Assembly (NCBI GenBank): GCA_964619675.1 | Contig: CAZUEO010000034.1 | Coordinates: 1-22,172 of the forward strand | Source: JAPLMW01 sp964619675 | GTDB lineage: Bacteria > Planctomycetota > Phycisphaerae > Sedimentisphaerales > UBA12454 | DNA length: 22,172 bases | Direction: 5' to 3' | Part shown: positions 1 through 6,931 of the stretch, piece after piece | Layout: each line of letters starts with the position of its first letter | Numbering within the stretch: position 1 is the stretch's first letter | Translations under genes and position numbers: made by a program | The notes under the pieces: model-generated | What the model saw: only the letters and a program-made list of their open reading frames with translations | Database searches by the model: none | What the model was told of the DNA's origin: nothing

Positions 1-1
1 G

Positions 2-766
2 ACGAAAAGGTCGACCTGGCGCGCCTTAACGTCCTTGCCCATGGCGGCGGCGGCGCGTGCCAGCATCCTCCTTAATGCCGGGAAAGTGAATGTTGACGAT
101 TATCTGCCGAGGACTGAGAAAAATATCCGCCAGATGTTCGAGGAAACAGCAACGATTCTGGCCGCAATAAAAAATCCCTTTATAAAGGCTCTCATCGATG
201 AGTTTCTCAAAGATAAAGAGCTTATGAAAAAATTCTGTACTGCGCCGGCAGCCACACAGAACCATCACAGCTACATAGGCGGTCTTCTTGAGCATACGCA
301 CAATATGCTCAACGTGGCCAAGGCCATAATGCCTTATTATCCCCAGCTCCAGAGCGACCTTGTTCTTGCCGGGATATTTCTGCACGATATGGGCAAGACA
401 GAGGAGCTTTCCTATGATATGGCCTTTAGTTATACCGACAGCGGCCAATTACTCGGCCATATTGTTCAGACTATCCTGATGGTTACCAACAAGACCGAGG
501 CACTCGAAAAAGCCGGCCTTGCGGTTGACAGGCAGATACTGGAAAATATTGAGCATATAATTCTTTCTCATCACGGCCAGTATGAGTTCGGCTCGCCCAA
601 GCTGCCGATGACCGCCGAGGCATTTTTGATAAGTTACCTCGACAATATAGACGCAAAAATCAATCAGGTTACAACCAAAATAGAGAGTGAACCCGGTGAA
701 TCAACATGGACAACCTTTGTAAGGGCTCTCGACGCAAAGCTTTACAGAAAAAGAGTTGTTGATTGA
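2..766 (+). CDS. YhaM-like HD-domain 3'-5' exoribonuclease (5' end not resolved)
   Basis: The protein matches the HD-hydrolase half of the YhaM family, which degrades RNA from the 3' end in the cytoplasm. Visible metal-site motifs are HHSYIGGLLEHT (His of the first helix and the LLEHT signature), FLHDMGK (the HD pair) and ILSHHGQYEFGSP, followed by the family-typical YLDNIDAK near the C-terminus. Family members normally carry an OB-fold RNA-binding domain before a segment like the NVDDYLPR found here. In this window the frame is open back to base 2, but no OB-fold-like sequence can be read in any plus frame left of about base 85. The gene is therefore either cut by the window edge, lacks the OB domain, or meets foreign sequence at its left end. 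TTG at 35, ATG at 41 and GTG at 87 are possible starts, none with a convincing ribosome-binding site. Family call is secure; the start is not. Confidence 0.8.
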   Translation, partial: TKRSTWRALTSLPMAAAARASILLNAGKVNVDDYLPRTEKNIRQMFEETATILAAIKNPFIKALIDEFLKDKELMKKFCTAPAATQNHHSYIGGLLEHTHNMLNVAKAIMPYYPQLQSDLVLAGIFLHDMGKTEELSYDMAFSYTDSGQLLGHIVQTILMVTNKTEALEKAGLAVDRQILENIEHIILSHHGQYEFGSPKLPMTAEAFLISYLDNIDAKINQVTTKIESEPGESTWTTFVRALDAKLYRKRVVD

Positions 767-767
767 C

Positions 768-908
768 TTGCGTAAAAACCTGTCGGGCTGCCCCCAGCTT
801 TTGCTCTCGGCAAAAGAGCCCGACAGAATAACGCTCGACTGTGCATCTGATTTCGTTTATATTATCGATACAAACGTACAAAATTCATTACAGGCAGATG
901 GTCTTTAG
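768..908 (+). other. possible small ORF downstream of the HD gene (46 codons)
   Basis: An open frame begins at TTG 768 (further in-frame TTGs at 756 and 759 would overlap the HD stop codon) and ends at TAG 906-908. The predicted peptide has a protein-like composition (it contains DRITLDCASDFVYIID) and no low-complexity sequence. There is no good Shine-Dalgarno, only AAAGAG before the overlapping TTGs. The same DNA also folds into a long hairpin, which is a competing explanation. No family recognised; weak. Confidence 0.2.
780..826 (+). repeat. long bulged stem-loop between HD gene and repeat-protein gene
   Basis: CTGTCGGGCT (780-789) is the perfect reverse complement of AGCCCGACAG (817-826). 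Inside it CTTTTGC (798-804) pairs with GCAAAAG (810-816) around a five-base loop. The two stems stack on the 3' side, leaving one eight-base bulge (790-797). No T-run follows on plus (aataacgct), so it is not a canonical intrinsic terminator. It may be a transcript-end or RNA-processing structure. Confidence 0.5.
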
Positions 909-952
909 TGTCAACTGTATGGCACTTGTAACAAAAATTGTATGAGGGCTAT

Positions 953-1450
953 ATGGCAAACCTGTTAAATCAGCAGCTTGACTATGTCTTTTCTCAGAGC
1001 CGTTGGGGAATAACCCGCAAGTATCTTTATGAAAGCGGAATGCTTTTCAGTGAGTTCAAATCCCATCTGAAAATAGGCTCATTACCACTGGTTCACACTA
1101 CATCAGGGATAAATCCTGAAACCGGCAAAAGGCTCTGGGCAAAGGGTGTTATTGCGGTCGGCAGAAAGGCGGCAGGCGTAATTGCAATTGGTCAGCTTGC
1201 CGTTGGTATCATTGCGATAGGCCAATTGTCCATTGCTCTTGTGGCCGGGCTGGGGCAGTTAAGCATTGCGATTCTTTTCTCGGCAGGCCAAGCGGCGGCA
1301 GCTCTGGTTGCGATAGGCCAGTTTGCAGCCGGTTTCTATGCCCTTGGTCAGTTCGCTACAGGAAAGTTTGTCTTAAGTACGACCGTGCGAAACCAACAAG
1401 CCGTTAATTTCTTCAAATCGCTTCTGGAAGGCTTAAAAAGGCTGGTTTAG
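953..1450 (+). CDS. Gly-Gln decapeptide-repeat protein of unknown function
   Basis: I do not recognise a named family. ATG at 953 is preferred over TTG at 938 because GAGGG (944-948) lies four bases upstream; this gives 165 residues. Residues 1-60 are ordinary mixed sequence. Residues about 65-140 consist of roughly seven imperfect 10-12-residue units with a Gly-Gln hallmark, such as VIAIGQLAVG, IIAIGQLSIA, LVAIGQFAAG and YALGQFATG. The last 25 residues are polar and basic. The small and branched hydrophobic periodicity fits either a beta-solenoid or a membrane-associated repeat; there is no signal peptide and no clean 20-residue transmembrane helix boundary. The gene converges on rnc with only five bases between stop codons and lies alone after the HD gene. 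Confidence 0.75.
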   Translation: MANLLNQQLDYVFSQSRWGITRKYLYESGMLFSEFKSHLKIGSLPLVHTTSGINPETGKRLWAKGVIAVGRKAAGVIAIGQLAVGIIAIGQLSIALVAGLGQLSIAILFSAGQAAAALVAIGQFAAGFYALGQFATGKFVLSTTVRNQQAVNFFKSLLEGLKRLV

Positions 1451-1455
1451 TCTTT

Positions 1456-2142
1456 TCACTTACTGATTACGCCCAGTTCGACTAATGCGTTATAGGCGGC
1501 GCTCTGCTGGGCCTCTTTTTTTGTCGTACCCCACGCGCTTGGATACCTTTTATGGTTGATGACAACGGCGCTTTCGAAGCATTTATTGTGGTCGGGACCC
1601 TTTTCATCAAGGATTTCATAGCTTACTGAATGGTTCAGGTTCTGCTGTGCGTACTGCTGAAGGAGCGATTTGTAATTTTCCTGATGGCCTGCGGCATCGG
1701 CCTGATTTATCAGGGGACCGAAAAATTTCAGGATAAATTCCTCTGCCGCCTCAAATCCGCCGTCAAGATATATCGCTGCTATCACCGCTTCCAGCGTCCC
1801 GGCAGCGACGGAACCTTTCAGCGCCCTGCTTTTCTGCATACCCGGCCCGATATCCAAAGCAGCGTCGAGGTCAAGAATACCCGCAATAAGCGAACAAGTT
1901 TTTCGCGATACGAGTCTGCTCTTGATTTTCGTAAGGTCGCCTTCGAGATAATCCGGAAATTTTTCATACAACGCCTGGCATATAACTAGTCCGAGGATTG
2001 AATCGCCGAGGAATTCAAGTCTTTCATTGCTGTCAAGCTTTTGGGCCGATGATGAATGAGTTAGCGCCTTTTTCAGAAGGGTTCTGTCGGAAAAATGATG
2101 TTGAAGTTTTTTTTCGAGCTGCTCAACGAGCCGGCTGTCCAT
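1456..2142 (-). CDS. rnc: ribonuclease III
   Basis: RNase III cleaves double-stranded RNA, maturing rRNA precursors and processing structured mRNAs. The 228-residue length is normal. The catalytic domain holds the signature NERLEFLGDSILGLV (residues 39-53: E40, E43, D47) and the second site TLEAVIAAIYLDGG (E118). A C-terminal dsRNA-binding domain spans about residues 156-223 and ends with the typical GTTKKEAQQSAAYNAL. One oddity: the acidic residue equivalent to E. coli D114, three before the catalytic Glu, is Gly115 (AAGTLEA where ADTVEA is usual). The remaining metal ligands are intact, so activity is likely retained. ATG at 2142 is preceded by AGGAAAG. A TTGACA/TACCAT promoter lies 43 bases upstream of the ATG. 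The gene converges with the repeat-protein gene. Confidence 0.95.
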   Translation of the reverse strand: MDSRLVEQLEKKLQHHFSDRTLLKKALTHSSSAQKLDSNERLEFLGDSILGLVICQALYEKFPDYLEGDLTKIKSRLVSRKTCSLIAGILDLDAALDIGPGMQKSRALKGSVAAGTLEAVIAAIYLDGGFEAAEEFILKFFGPLINQADAAGHQENYKSLLQQYAQQNLNHSVSYEILDEKGPDHNKCFESAVVINHKRYPSAWGTTKKEAQQSAAYNALVELGVISK

Positions 2143-2184
2143 AATTCTTTCCTGATACCAGCATTATTAAAAAAACAGGGTCTG

Positions 2185-2213
2185 ATGGTATCATTTCACG
2201 ATTACAATGTCAA
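2185..2213 (-). promoter_or_regulatory. predicted sigma70-type promoter of rnc
   Basis: On the minus strand a perfect TTGACA (2213-2208) is followed after 17 bases by TACCAT (2190-2185, four of six to consensus). The predicted transcript would begin near 2178, giving a leader of about 35 bases before the rnc ATG. It lies between the STAS gene and rnc, so rnc need not depend on read-through. Confidence 0.5.
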
Positions 2214-2252
2214 CCCCGCACCGCGGTCGGGCAGGACCTGCCGATAACGGTT

Positions 2253-2588
2253 TTAGCGGGCAAGCTGCATCCCTGCCAGTGCTGTAAATTTATCCTCGAC
2301 AAATTCAAAGACATTGTCCAGCCCTGTAATCTCGAAGACCCCTCTTGTTCTTGGGCTTGTGCCACAGAGAATCATCTGCTGATCACAGTCGTCAAGGACC
2401 TTCTGGAGTCTGAGCAGTTGGGCAAGGCTTGAGCTTGTTACAAGCTCGGCCTCGGAAAAATCAATAACCACACTGCACTTGTTACGCTTGCGAACTATTT
2501 CCGTCACCGTCTTGAGCTCATCGCCCATATCAGGTTCCGGCACAACCGTTACGAGTATGACATTTTCTGACCAATCCTGAATCCCCAT
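2253..2588 (-). CDS. STAS-domain (anti-sigma factor antagonist-like) protein
   Basis: Single-domain STAS protein of the SpoIIAA/anti-anti-sigma type, normally a cytoplasmic partner of a serine-kinase anti-sigma factor. The hallmark is VVIDFSEAELVTSSSLAQLL (residues 40-59): a beta-strand ending in Asp, then a Ser-rich turn whose Ser52 sits where SpoIIAA has its phosphorylated serine. The rest fits the fold (MILCGTS strand, then a helix ending ITGLDNVFEFVED). I chose ATG at 2588 (111 residues) over the upstream ATG at 2615 because AAGGAG (2603-2598) lies nine bases before it; the upstream ATG has no such site. No kinase, phosphatase or sigma gene is adjacent, so the partner is unknown. Confidence 0.8.
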   Translation of the reverse strand: MGIQDWSENVILVTVVPEPDMGDELKTVTEIVRKRNKCSVVIDFSEAELVTSSSLAQLLRLQKVLDDCDQQMILCGTSPRTRGVFEITGLDNVFEFVEDKFTALAGMQLAR

Positions 2589-2971
2589 TTTGCAATTCTC
2601 CTTAATATCCTTCATACTATCGGGGTTAATTCATATCAAATATCGGCTCTTATTAAGGGCTGATTAACTTAATTAATACCGCACCCGTTTAATTTTGCCG
2701 TCGTATATGGTATATAACTTCTTGTAAATAAAACAGTTATGTCTTGCCGCAAGCGCGTCCTGAAAAACCACAGACAGGCTGTTGACAATAGAAACCATTA
2801 ATATTAGATTTAAAGTCGTTCCCAAATATATCAATATCATTATTATACAATTATAACCCTTTTTTTGGCAATAAGTTATGTTGGAAACAAAAATGCTGTT
2901 TTTTCAGACCCATTTTATTTGTTGGCAATTAGCCGGATAATAAGACAGGTAATTTTAACAGGGTAAAAGCA
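2589..2971. other. AT-rich divergent intergenic region
   Basis: This 383-base region separates the minus-strand STAS gene from the plus-strand glycan operon. It is markedly AT-rich and holds no credible ORF. Beyond the promoter marked separately at 2782-2810 I see no hairpin, terminator or recognised riboswitch. It probably carries promoters for both directions and any regulation of the five-gene operon. Confidence 0.6.
2782..2810 (+). promoter_or_regulatory. predicted promoter of the five-gene glycan operon
   Basis: A perfect TTGACA (2782-2787) is followed after 17 bases by TAGATT (2805-2810, four of six). It lies about 160 bases before the GH130 start, implying a leader of roughly 155 bases. 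Prediction from sequence match only. Confidence 0.35.
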
Positions 2972-3937
2972 ATGTCGAAAAAACTTAATTACGAGCTTTT
3001 TACAAGACACGCCGGTAATCCGATACTCTCGGTGGAGAACTGGCCTTACAAAGCCAACGCCGTATTTAACACGGCGGCGGCAGAGGTCGATGGGCAGGTC
3101 TTGCTGCTGGCCAGGGTCGAGGATTTCAGGGGCATTTCACACCTGACCGTCGCCCGCAGCCAAAACGGCATAGACAACTGGCAGATTGACGCTGAACCAA
3201 CCCTTATGCCCGACCCTAAAAACTGTCCGGAAGAGCTTTGGGGAATTGAAGACCCGCGAATAACCTGGCTGGCCGAGATTAATGAATGGGCGATTACCTA
3301 CACATCCTATTCAAGCGGCGGGCCTCTCGTCAGTCTGGCGACGACCAAAGATTTCAGGTCGTTTAAGCGTATCGGCGCCGTTATGCCGCCTGAGGACAAG
3401 GACGCAGCCCTGTTTCCCGTTCGTTTTGGCGACTGCTGGGCGATGCTGCACAGGCCGGTTGCAAAGACTATGACGCTGCAGGCCAATATATGGCTGTCGT
3501 TTTCACCGAATTTGAAACACTGGGGCGACCATCAGGAAATCATTCACGCCAGGCTCGGCGCCTGGTGGGACGCCGCAAAGATAGGATTATCTGCTCCGCC
3601 TATGCAAACCGAGCACGGCTGGCTCATACTTTATCACGGCGTTAGAACCACCGCCTCCGGCTCGATTTATCGGTTGGGTCTTGTGCTGCTCGAGCTCGAT
3701 AATCCAAAAAAGGTCCTCCGGCGGTCTGACGAGTGGATTTTTGGTCCCAAGGCGCCGTATGAGCGGGAAGGTGATGTTGACGATGTGGTATTTCCCTGCG
3801 GCTGGATTAACAGAGACGGAACTGTTTATATGTATTATGGCGCTGCGGATTCCTGTATATGTCTTGCAACAGCAAAGCTGCAGGATTTGATTGATTATAT
3901 CCTGCGCTGTCCGCCTGACAAAAAAAAGGAGTTTTAA
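2972..3937 (+). CDS. GH130 family glycoside phosphorylase (mannoside-type)
   Basis: Five-bladed beta-propeller protein of family GH130, whose phosphorylase members cleave beta-mannosides with phosphate to release mannose 1-phosphate, or run in reverse. Seen here: WGIEDPR (residues 90-96), where Asp94 corresponds to the family's catalytic proton donor; HRP (160-162); KIGLSAPP with Lys203; YHG (221-223); and the C-terminal DDVVFPCGW. The Arg161, Lys203 and His222 positions correspond to the phosphate-binding set lost in GH130 hydrolases, so phosphorolysis is favoured. The 321-residue length is normal and no signal peptide is present, so it acts in the cytoplasm. ATG at 2972 has a weak CAGGG eight bases upstream. 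It is first in the operon, three bases before the deacetylase. The exact disaccharide cannot be read from sequence. Confidence 0.88.
   Translation: MSKKLNYELFTRHAGNPILSVENWPYKANAVFNTAAAEVDGQVLLLARVEDFRGISHLTVARSQNGIDNWQIDAEPTLMPDPKNCPEELWGIEDPRITWLAEINEWAITYTSYSSGGPLVSLATTKDFRSFKRIGAVMPPEDKDAALFPVRFGDCWAMLHRPVAKTMTLQANIWLSFSPNLKHWGDHQEIIHARLGAWWDAAKIGLSAPPMQTEHGWLILYHGVRTTASGSIYRLGLVLLELDNPKKVLRRSDEWIFGPKAPYEREGDVDDVVFPCGWINRDGTVYMYYGAADSCICLATAKLQDLIDYILRCPPDKKKEF
3926..3931 (+). promoter_or_regulatory. ribosome-binding site fixing a TTG start
   Basis: AAGGAG ends nine bases before TTG at 3941 and overlaps the last codons of the GH130 gene. No in-frame ATG lies near the start of the deacetylase frame and the conserved domain begins soon after, so the TTG is the best supported start. 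Confidence 0.65.
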
Positions 3938-3940
3938 ACC

Positions 3941-4603
3941 TTGAGTCCGGCTCGCAGAAAAGATGTCTTCGCGGACATAAAAACCGCTGCGGTAATAGCG
4001 GCACATCCTGACGATGAGATTTTATGGGCAGGCGGCGCTATACTAACACATCCCCAAATCGACTGGACGGTAATGACGCTTTGCCGCAAGTCCGACCCCG
4101 ACAGGGCTCCCAAGTTTTTCAAGATAATGAATATACTTAGCGCCAAAGGCTTTATGGCCGACCTTGACGACGGCCCCGACCAGAAACCTCTGGAGCAGGC
4201 AGAGGTTAAAGCGGTCATTTTAAGTACGCTTGGCGAAGGAAATTTTGATATAATCCTTACCCACAGTCCCAAGGGCGAATATACCAGGCATCTTCGTCAT
4301 GAAGAAACATCGCAGGCTGTTTTATCGCTCTGGAATGAAGGAAAACTAAAGGCCTGCAGGATTTTACTGTTTGCCTATGAAGATGGCGGCGGAAAATACC
4401 CGCCCCGGCCGATTGAAAATGCGGATATTGTGATTGAGCTGACGAAAAATGTTTGGCAAAGGAAAAAAGATATTATAATTGACAGCTACGGCTTCTCGCC
4501 GGAAAGCTTCGAATCGAAGGCCGTCTCAAAAATCGAAACGTTCCGGCTACTGGAAAAACCCGAAGATATTAAAAATTCTTTGACAGGAGTTAAAGAAAAA
4601 TGA
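3941..4603 (+). CDS. PIG-L family (LmbE-like) zinc-dependent deacetylase
   Basis: PIG-L proteins hydrolyse N-acetyl groups from GlcNAc-containing or related conjugates (MshB, BshB and PIG-L are characterised members). The zinc motif AHPDDE is at residues 21-26, and the distal histidine motif RHLRHEET at 116-123 follows HSPKGEY. The 220-residue length is typical and there is no signal peptide. The start is TTG, decided by AAGGAG nine bases upstream. Its ATG-stop overlap (ATGA, 4600-4603) with the next glycosyltransferase suggests translational coupling. In this operon it could trim an acetylated amino-sugar or acetylated glycan intermediate; the substrate is not evident. Neither a thiol-cofactor ligase nor an inositol enzyme is nearby, so mycothiol- or bacillithiol-type synthesis is not supported. 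Confidence 0.87.
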   Translation: MSPARRKDVFADIKTAAVIAAHPDDEILWAGGAILTHPQIDWTVMTLCRKSDPDRAPKFFKIMNILSAKGFMADLDDGPDQKPLEQAEVKAVILSTLGEGNFDIILTHSPKGEYTRHLRHEETSQAVLSLWNEGKLKACRILLFAYEDGGGKYPPRPIENADIVIELTKNVWQRKKDIIIDSYGFSPESFESKAVSKIETFRLLEKPEDIKNSLTGVKEK

Positions 4604-5742
4604 AAGTACTTATGCTATATGATTATCCGCCCTCGCCGGGAGGCCTGGCAACACAGGGAGATTTGCTCTACAGAGGGCTCAGGGAACTGGGCGTCGAGAC
4701 CCACGCGGTAAACTTTGAATCCGCACAGGAAAAGGAGTGGTATTACCGCTGGTTTAAGCCGGATATCGTTGTAGGCGTCGGCTACTGGGGACATACGCCT
4801 CATCTGGTCCTTCATCCGCAGCGCTATGGCGTAACGCCTGTGCCCTGGCTTGTCGCCGACGGTTTCATGGCTAACTACAGAGAAATGCTCGAGAATCTGC
4901 CGCTGATACTCGTAACTTCCAACTGGGTCAAACAGGTTTATATCAGAGACGGTATGAGCGGCAAAAATATCGAAGTTTTGCCCGTAGGCTGCGATACGGA
5001 TTCGTTCTGTCTCCATGATAAAAAAGACCTCAAGATTGCCGCAGTTCGAGAGACCCTTGGAGTAGCTGAAGACCAGCTTATGATACTTACTGTCGGCGGC
5101 GATGCCGCCTCGAAAGGCTCACAGGAGGTAATGCAGGCCCTGGCAATCAACGACACAAAAGCGCCCGACTGGAAGTATGTCTGCAAGGTCTGGCCGCAGC
5201 CCCGCACCGAGCAGCAAAACCTTGTCGACCTGCAGCTCGCGACGCACCTGGGCATCGAAAAAAATGTCGTTTACACCACCAACAAAATATCGAGAAACTT
5301 TATGCCGTATTTAATCGCATCCTGCGACATTTATGCGGCGCCTTCGAGACTCGAAGGCTTTGGAATGATTCAGGTCGAGGCCAACGCCTGCGGTAAGCCG
5401 GTAATAGGCATAAATGCTATGGGATTGCTCGATACGATGATTCACGGCGAAACCGCTTTCCTGGCCGATGTCGCCCAGGAAGTCCTTTTAAAGGAAACAA
5501 TTCTCGGCAGAGAATCAGGCTACGAACCCGGCAGTAAAGTCGTGTTCAAAGAGCCGCGTATTGTGGACTACCGCGCCAGCGTTCATGACATCGCGAAATA
5601 CCTGCTCGAGCTTATGACCGATCCGCAGCTTCGAAAAACAATGGGCGCCAGCGGCAGAAAACGCGCCATCGAAAATTTTGATTACAGAGTTGTTGCAAAA
5701 AGATTTGTAAAGATAATCTCCGAAAGGCTCGGCATCGACTGA
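4600..5742 (+). CDS. GT4-type glycosyltransferase
   Basis: GT-B fold retaining glycosyltransferase of the GT4 kind. The N-terminal domain begins MKVLMLYDYPPSPGG with the glycine-rich acceptor loop (GGLATQG). The C-terminal donor domain opens with ILTVGGDAASKGS (162-174) and contains the EX7E motif as E252-GFGMIQV-E260, followed by ANACGKPVIG. The 380-residue length is normal, and no transmembrane segment or signal peptide is present. ATG at 4600 follows AGGAG (4585-4589) at ten bases. Its TGA shares one base with the ATG of the next gene. The donor nucleotide cannot be told from sequence; GDP-mannose or UDP/ADP-glucose are the plausible choices given the GH130 neighbour. Confidence 0.9.
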   Translation: MKVLMLYDYPPSPGGLATQGDLLYRGLRELGVETHAVNFESAQEKEWYYRWFKPDIVVGVGYWGHTPHLVLHPQRYGVTPVPWLVADGFMANYREMLENLPLILVTSNWVKQVYIRDGMSGKNIEVLPVGCDTDSFCLHDKKDLKIAAVRETLGVAEDQLMILTVGGDAASKGSQEVMQALAINDTKAPDWKYVCKVWPQPRTEQQNLVDLQLATHLGIEKNVVYTTNKISRNFMPYLIASCDIYAAPSRLEGFGMIQVEANACGKPVIGINAMGLLDTMIHGETAFLADVAQEVLLKETILGRESGYEPGSKVVFKEPRIVDYRASVHDIAKYLLELMTDPQLRKTMGASGRKRAIENFDYRVVAKRFVKIISERLGID

Positions 5743-6929
5743 TGGAGCGAAAAGATGAAAAACTTGTAGCCCAGACCAGGCAGGCGGCATTAAAGGTGCT
5801 GCTGCATAATAATCACGGTCCCTGTCGCGGCCTGCCGCGAACTGCCGGCTGGGGTTATCCTGAGCCTTATACGCGTGATATGATGATTTGCTCGCTCGGC
5901 GTGCTGGTTTCAGGAGAGAAAAAACTTTTAAAATCGCTCAAACGTGTTCTCGAAACACTTGCAGCCAATCAAACTCAGCACGGCCATATTCCCTCGCTGG
6001 TACACGACAAAGAAGACCGCGGCGCAAGCGATGCCACGCCGTTATTTCTTATGGCCGTCGGGCTCTACCGCAAGACAACCGGCGATGAAACTTTTCTCGA
6101 AGATGCAGCCGCAAAATCGCTGCAGTGGATGGAATATCAAAGCCCGTCCGACAGGCTTATCGTCGCTCAGCAGCCGACAAGCGACTGGCGAGATGAACAG
6201 TGGGTCGTGGGTTACGGCCTTTATGTCAATACCATCGTTTATACTTATTTAAAACTTTTCGGTCTGCACGAAAAGGCAGACGAGGTTCGTGAAGAAATGG
6301 GCCGCTTTGCCGTTACCGCCGAGCGCCAGCAGCGGCACGTCCACGAAGGGCTTGTCCTGAAATACAAGCCTTATTATGCAATGTGGTCTTACAAAGTGCT
6401 CAAAAGTGAACGGTTTGACCTTTTGGGCAATTCCCTTGCGATACTTAGCGGCATAGCCTCAAAGACCCGTGCAAGAGAGCTTGTTATATGGATAGAGACC
6501 GAATGCAAAAATTTACGGACGAACGAAGACCTTGCGGTTGACTTACCGCCAAATTTCTTTCCGTACGTCCGGCCGGACGAACCTGACTGGCACAAGCGAT
6601 ATGAGAAATACAATCAGCCAGGCGAATATCATAACGGCGGAATCTGGCCGTTTATCTGCGGCTTTTATATCGCCGCCCTTGTCGCAGCAGGCAGATACAG
6701 ACTTGCCAAAAGAAAACTAATTGCCCTTACCCATCTCATACGTCGCAGCAGACAGGCAAAAGTGGATTTCGGTTTTAATGAATGGCACAGGGCGCAGGAC
6801 GGCGTGCCCTGCGGCCAGGATTGGCAAAGCTGGTCTGCCGCAATGTATCTTTATGCCGCTCACTGCGTCGAACAACGAAAGACCCCGTTCTTTGACGAAA
6901 TAAGATTGTCATCTAATTTGCAGGTTTAA
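5742..6929 (+). CDS. (alpha/alpha)6-barrel glycosidase-like protein (amyloglucosidase/GH100-like)
   Basis: A six-hairpin glycosidase-type protein resembling the catalytic part of glycogen-debranching amylo-alpha-1,6-glucosidases and neutral invertases. Ordered motifs: GWGYPEPYTRDMMI (37-49, with the conserved Arg-Asp), RGASDATPLFLMAVGLY (93-109), SDWRDEQW (147-154), DLLGNSLAI (226-234), EYHNGGIWPFICGFYIAAL (295-313) and FNEWHRAQDG...GQDWQSWSAAMYLYA (345-372). The Asp45 and Glu347 regions are candidate acid/base sites by analogy. At 395 residues it is a stand-alone catalytic domain. There is no signal peptide, so a cytoplasmic substrate is expected. It starts by TGATG overlap with the glycosyltransferase and ends two bases before the next. 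Specificity is unknown: debranching or trimming of the operon's own product is the natural guess. Confidence 0.75.
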   Translation: MERKDEKLVAQTRQAALKVLLHNNHGPCRGLPRTAGWGYPEPYTRDMMICSLGVLVSGEKKLLKSLKRVLETLAANQTQHGHIPSLVHDKEDRGASDATPLFLMAVGLYRKTTGDETFLEDAAAKSLQWMEYQSPSDRLIVAQQPTSDWRDEQWVVGYGLYVNTIVYTYLKLFGLHEKADEVREEMGRFAVTAERQQRHVHEGLVLKYKPYYAMWSYKVLKSERFDLLGNSLAILSGIASKTRARELVIWIETECKNLRTNEDLAVDLPPNFFPYVRPDEPDWHKRYEKYNQPGEYHNGGIWPFICGFYIAALVAAGRYRLAKRKLIALTHLIRRSRQAKVDFGFNEWHRAQDGVPCGQDWQSWSAAMYLYAAHCVEQRKTPFFDEIRLSSNLQV

Positions 6930-6931
6930 TT

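Noticed and set aside
26..448. Long minus-strand open frame opposite the HD gene
   Set aside because: Antisense shadow of a strongly conserved plus-strand gene, with no family resemblance of its own.
1052..1070. GTTCAAATCCC looks like a tRNA T-arm
   Set aside because: The flanking bases do not pair, no anticodon arm or acceptor stem lies nearby, and it is inside a coding frame.
2228..2243. Small inverted repeat GGCAG-GAC-CTGCC after the STAS stop codon
   Set aside because: Only five base pairs and no T-run on the minus strand; too weak to call a terminator.
2589..2615. Nine-residue longer start for the STAS protein at ATG 2615
   Set aside because: The AAGGAG at 2603-2598 is correctly spaced for ATG 2588 and would lie inside the longer version's coding sequence.
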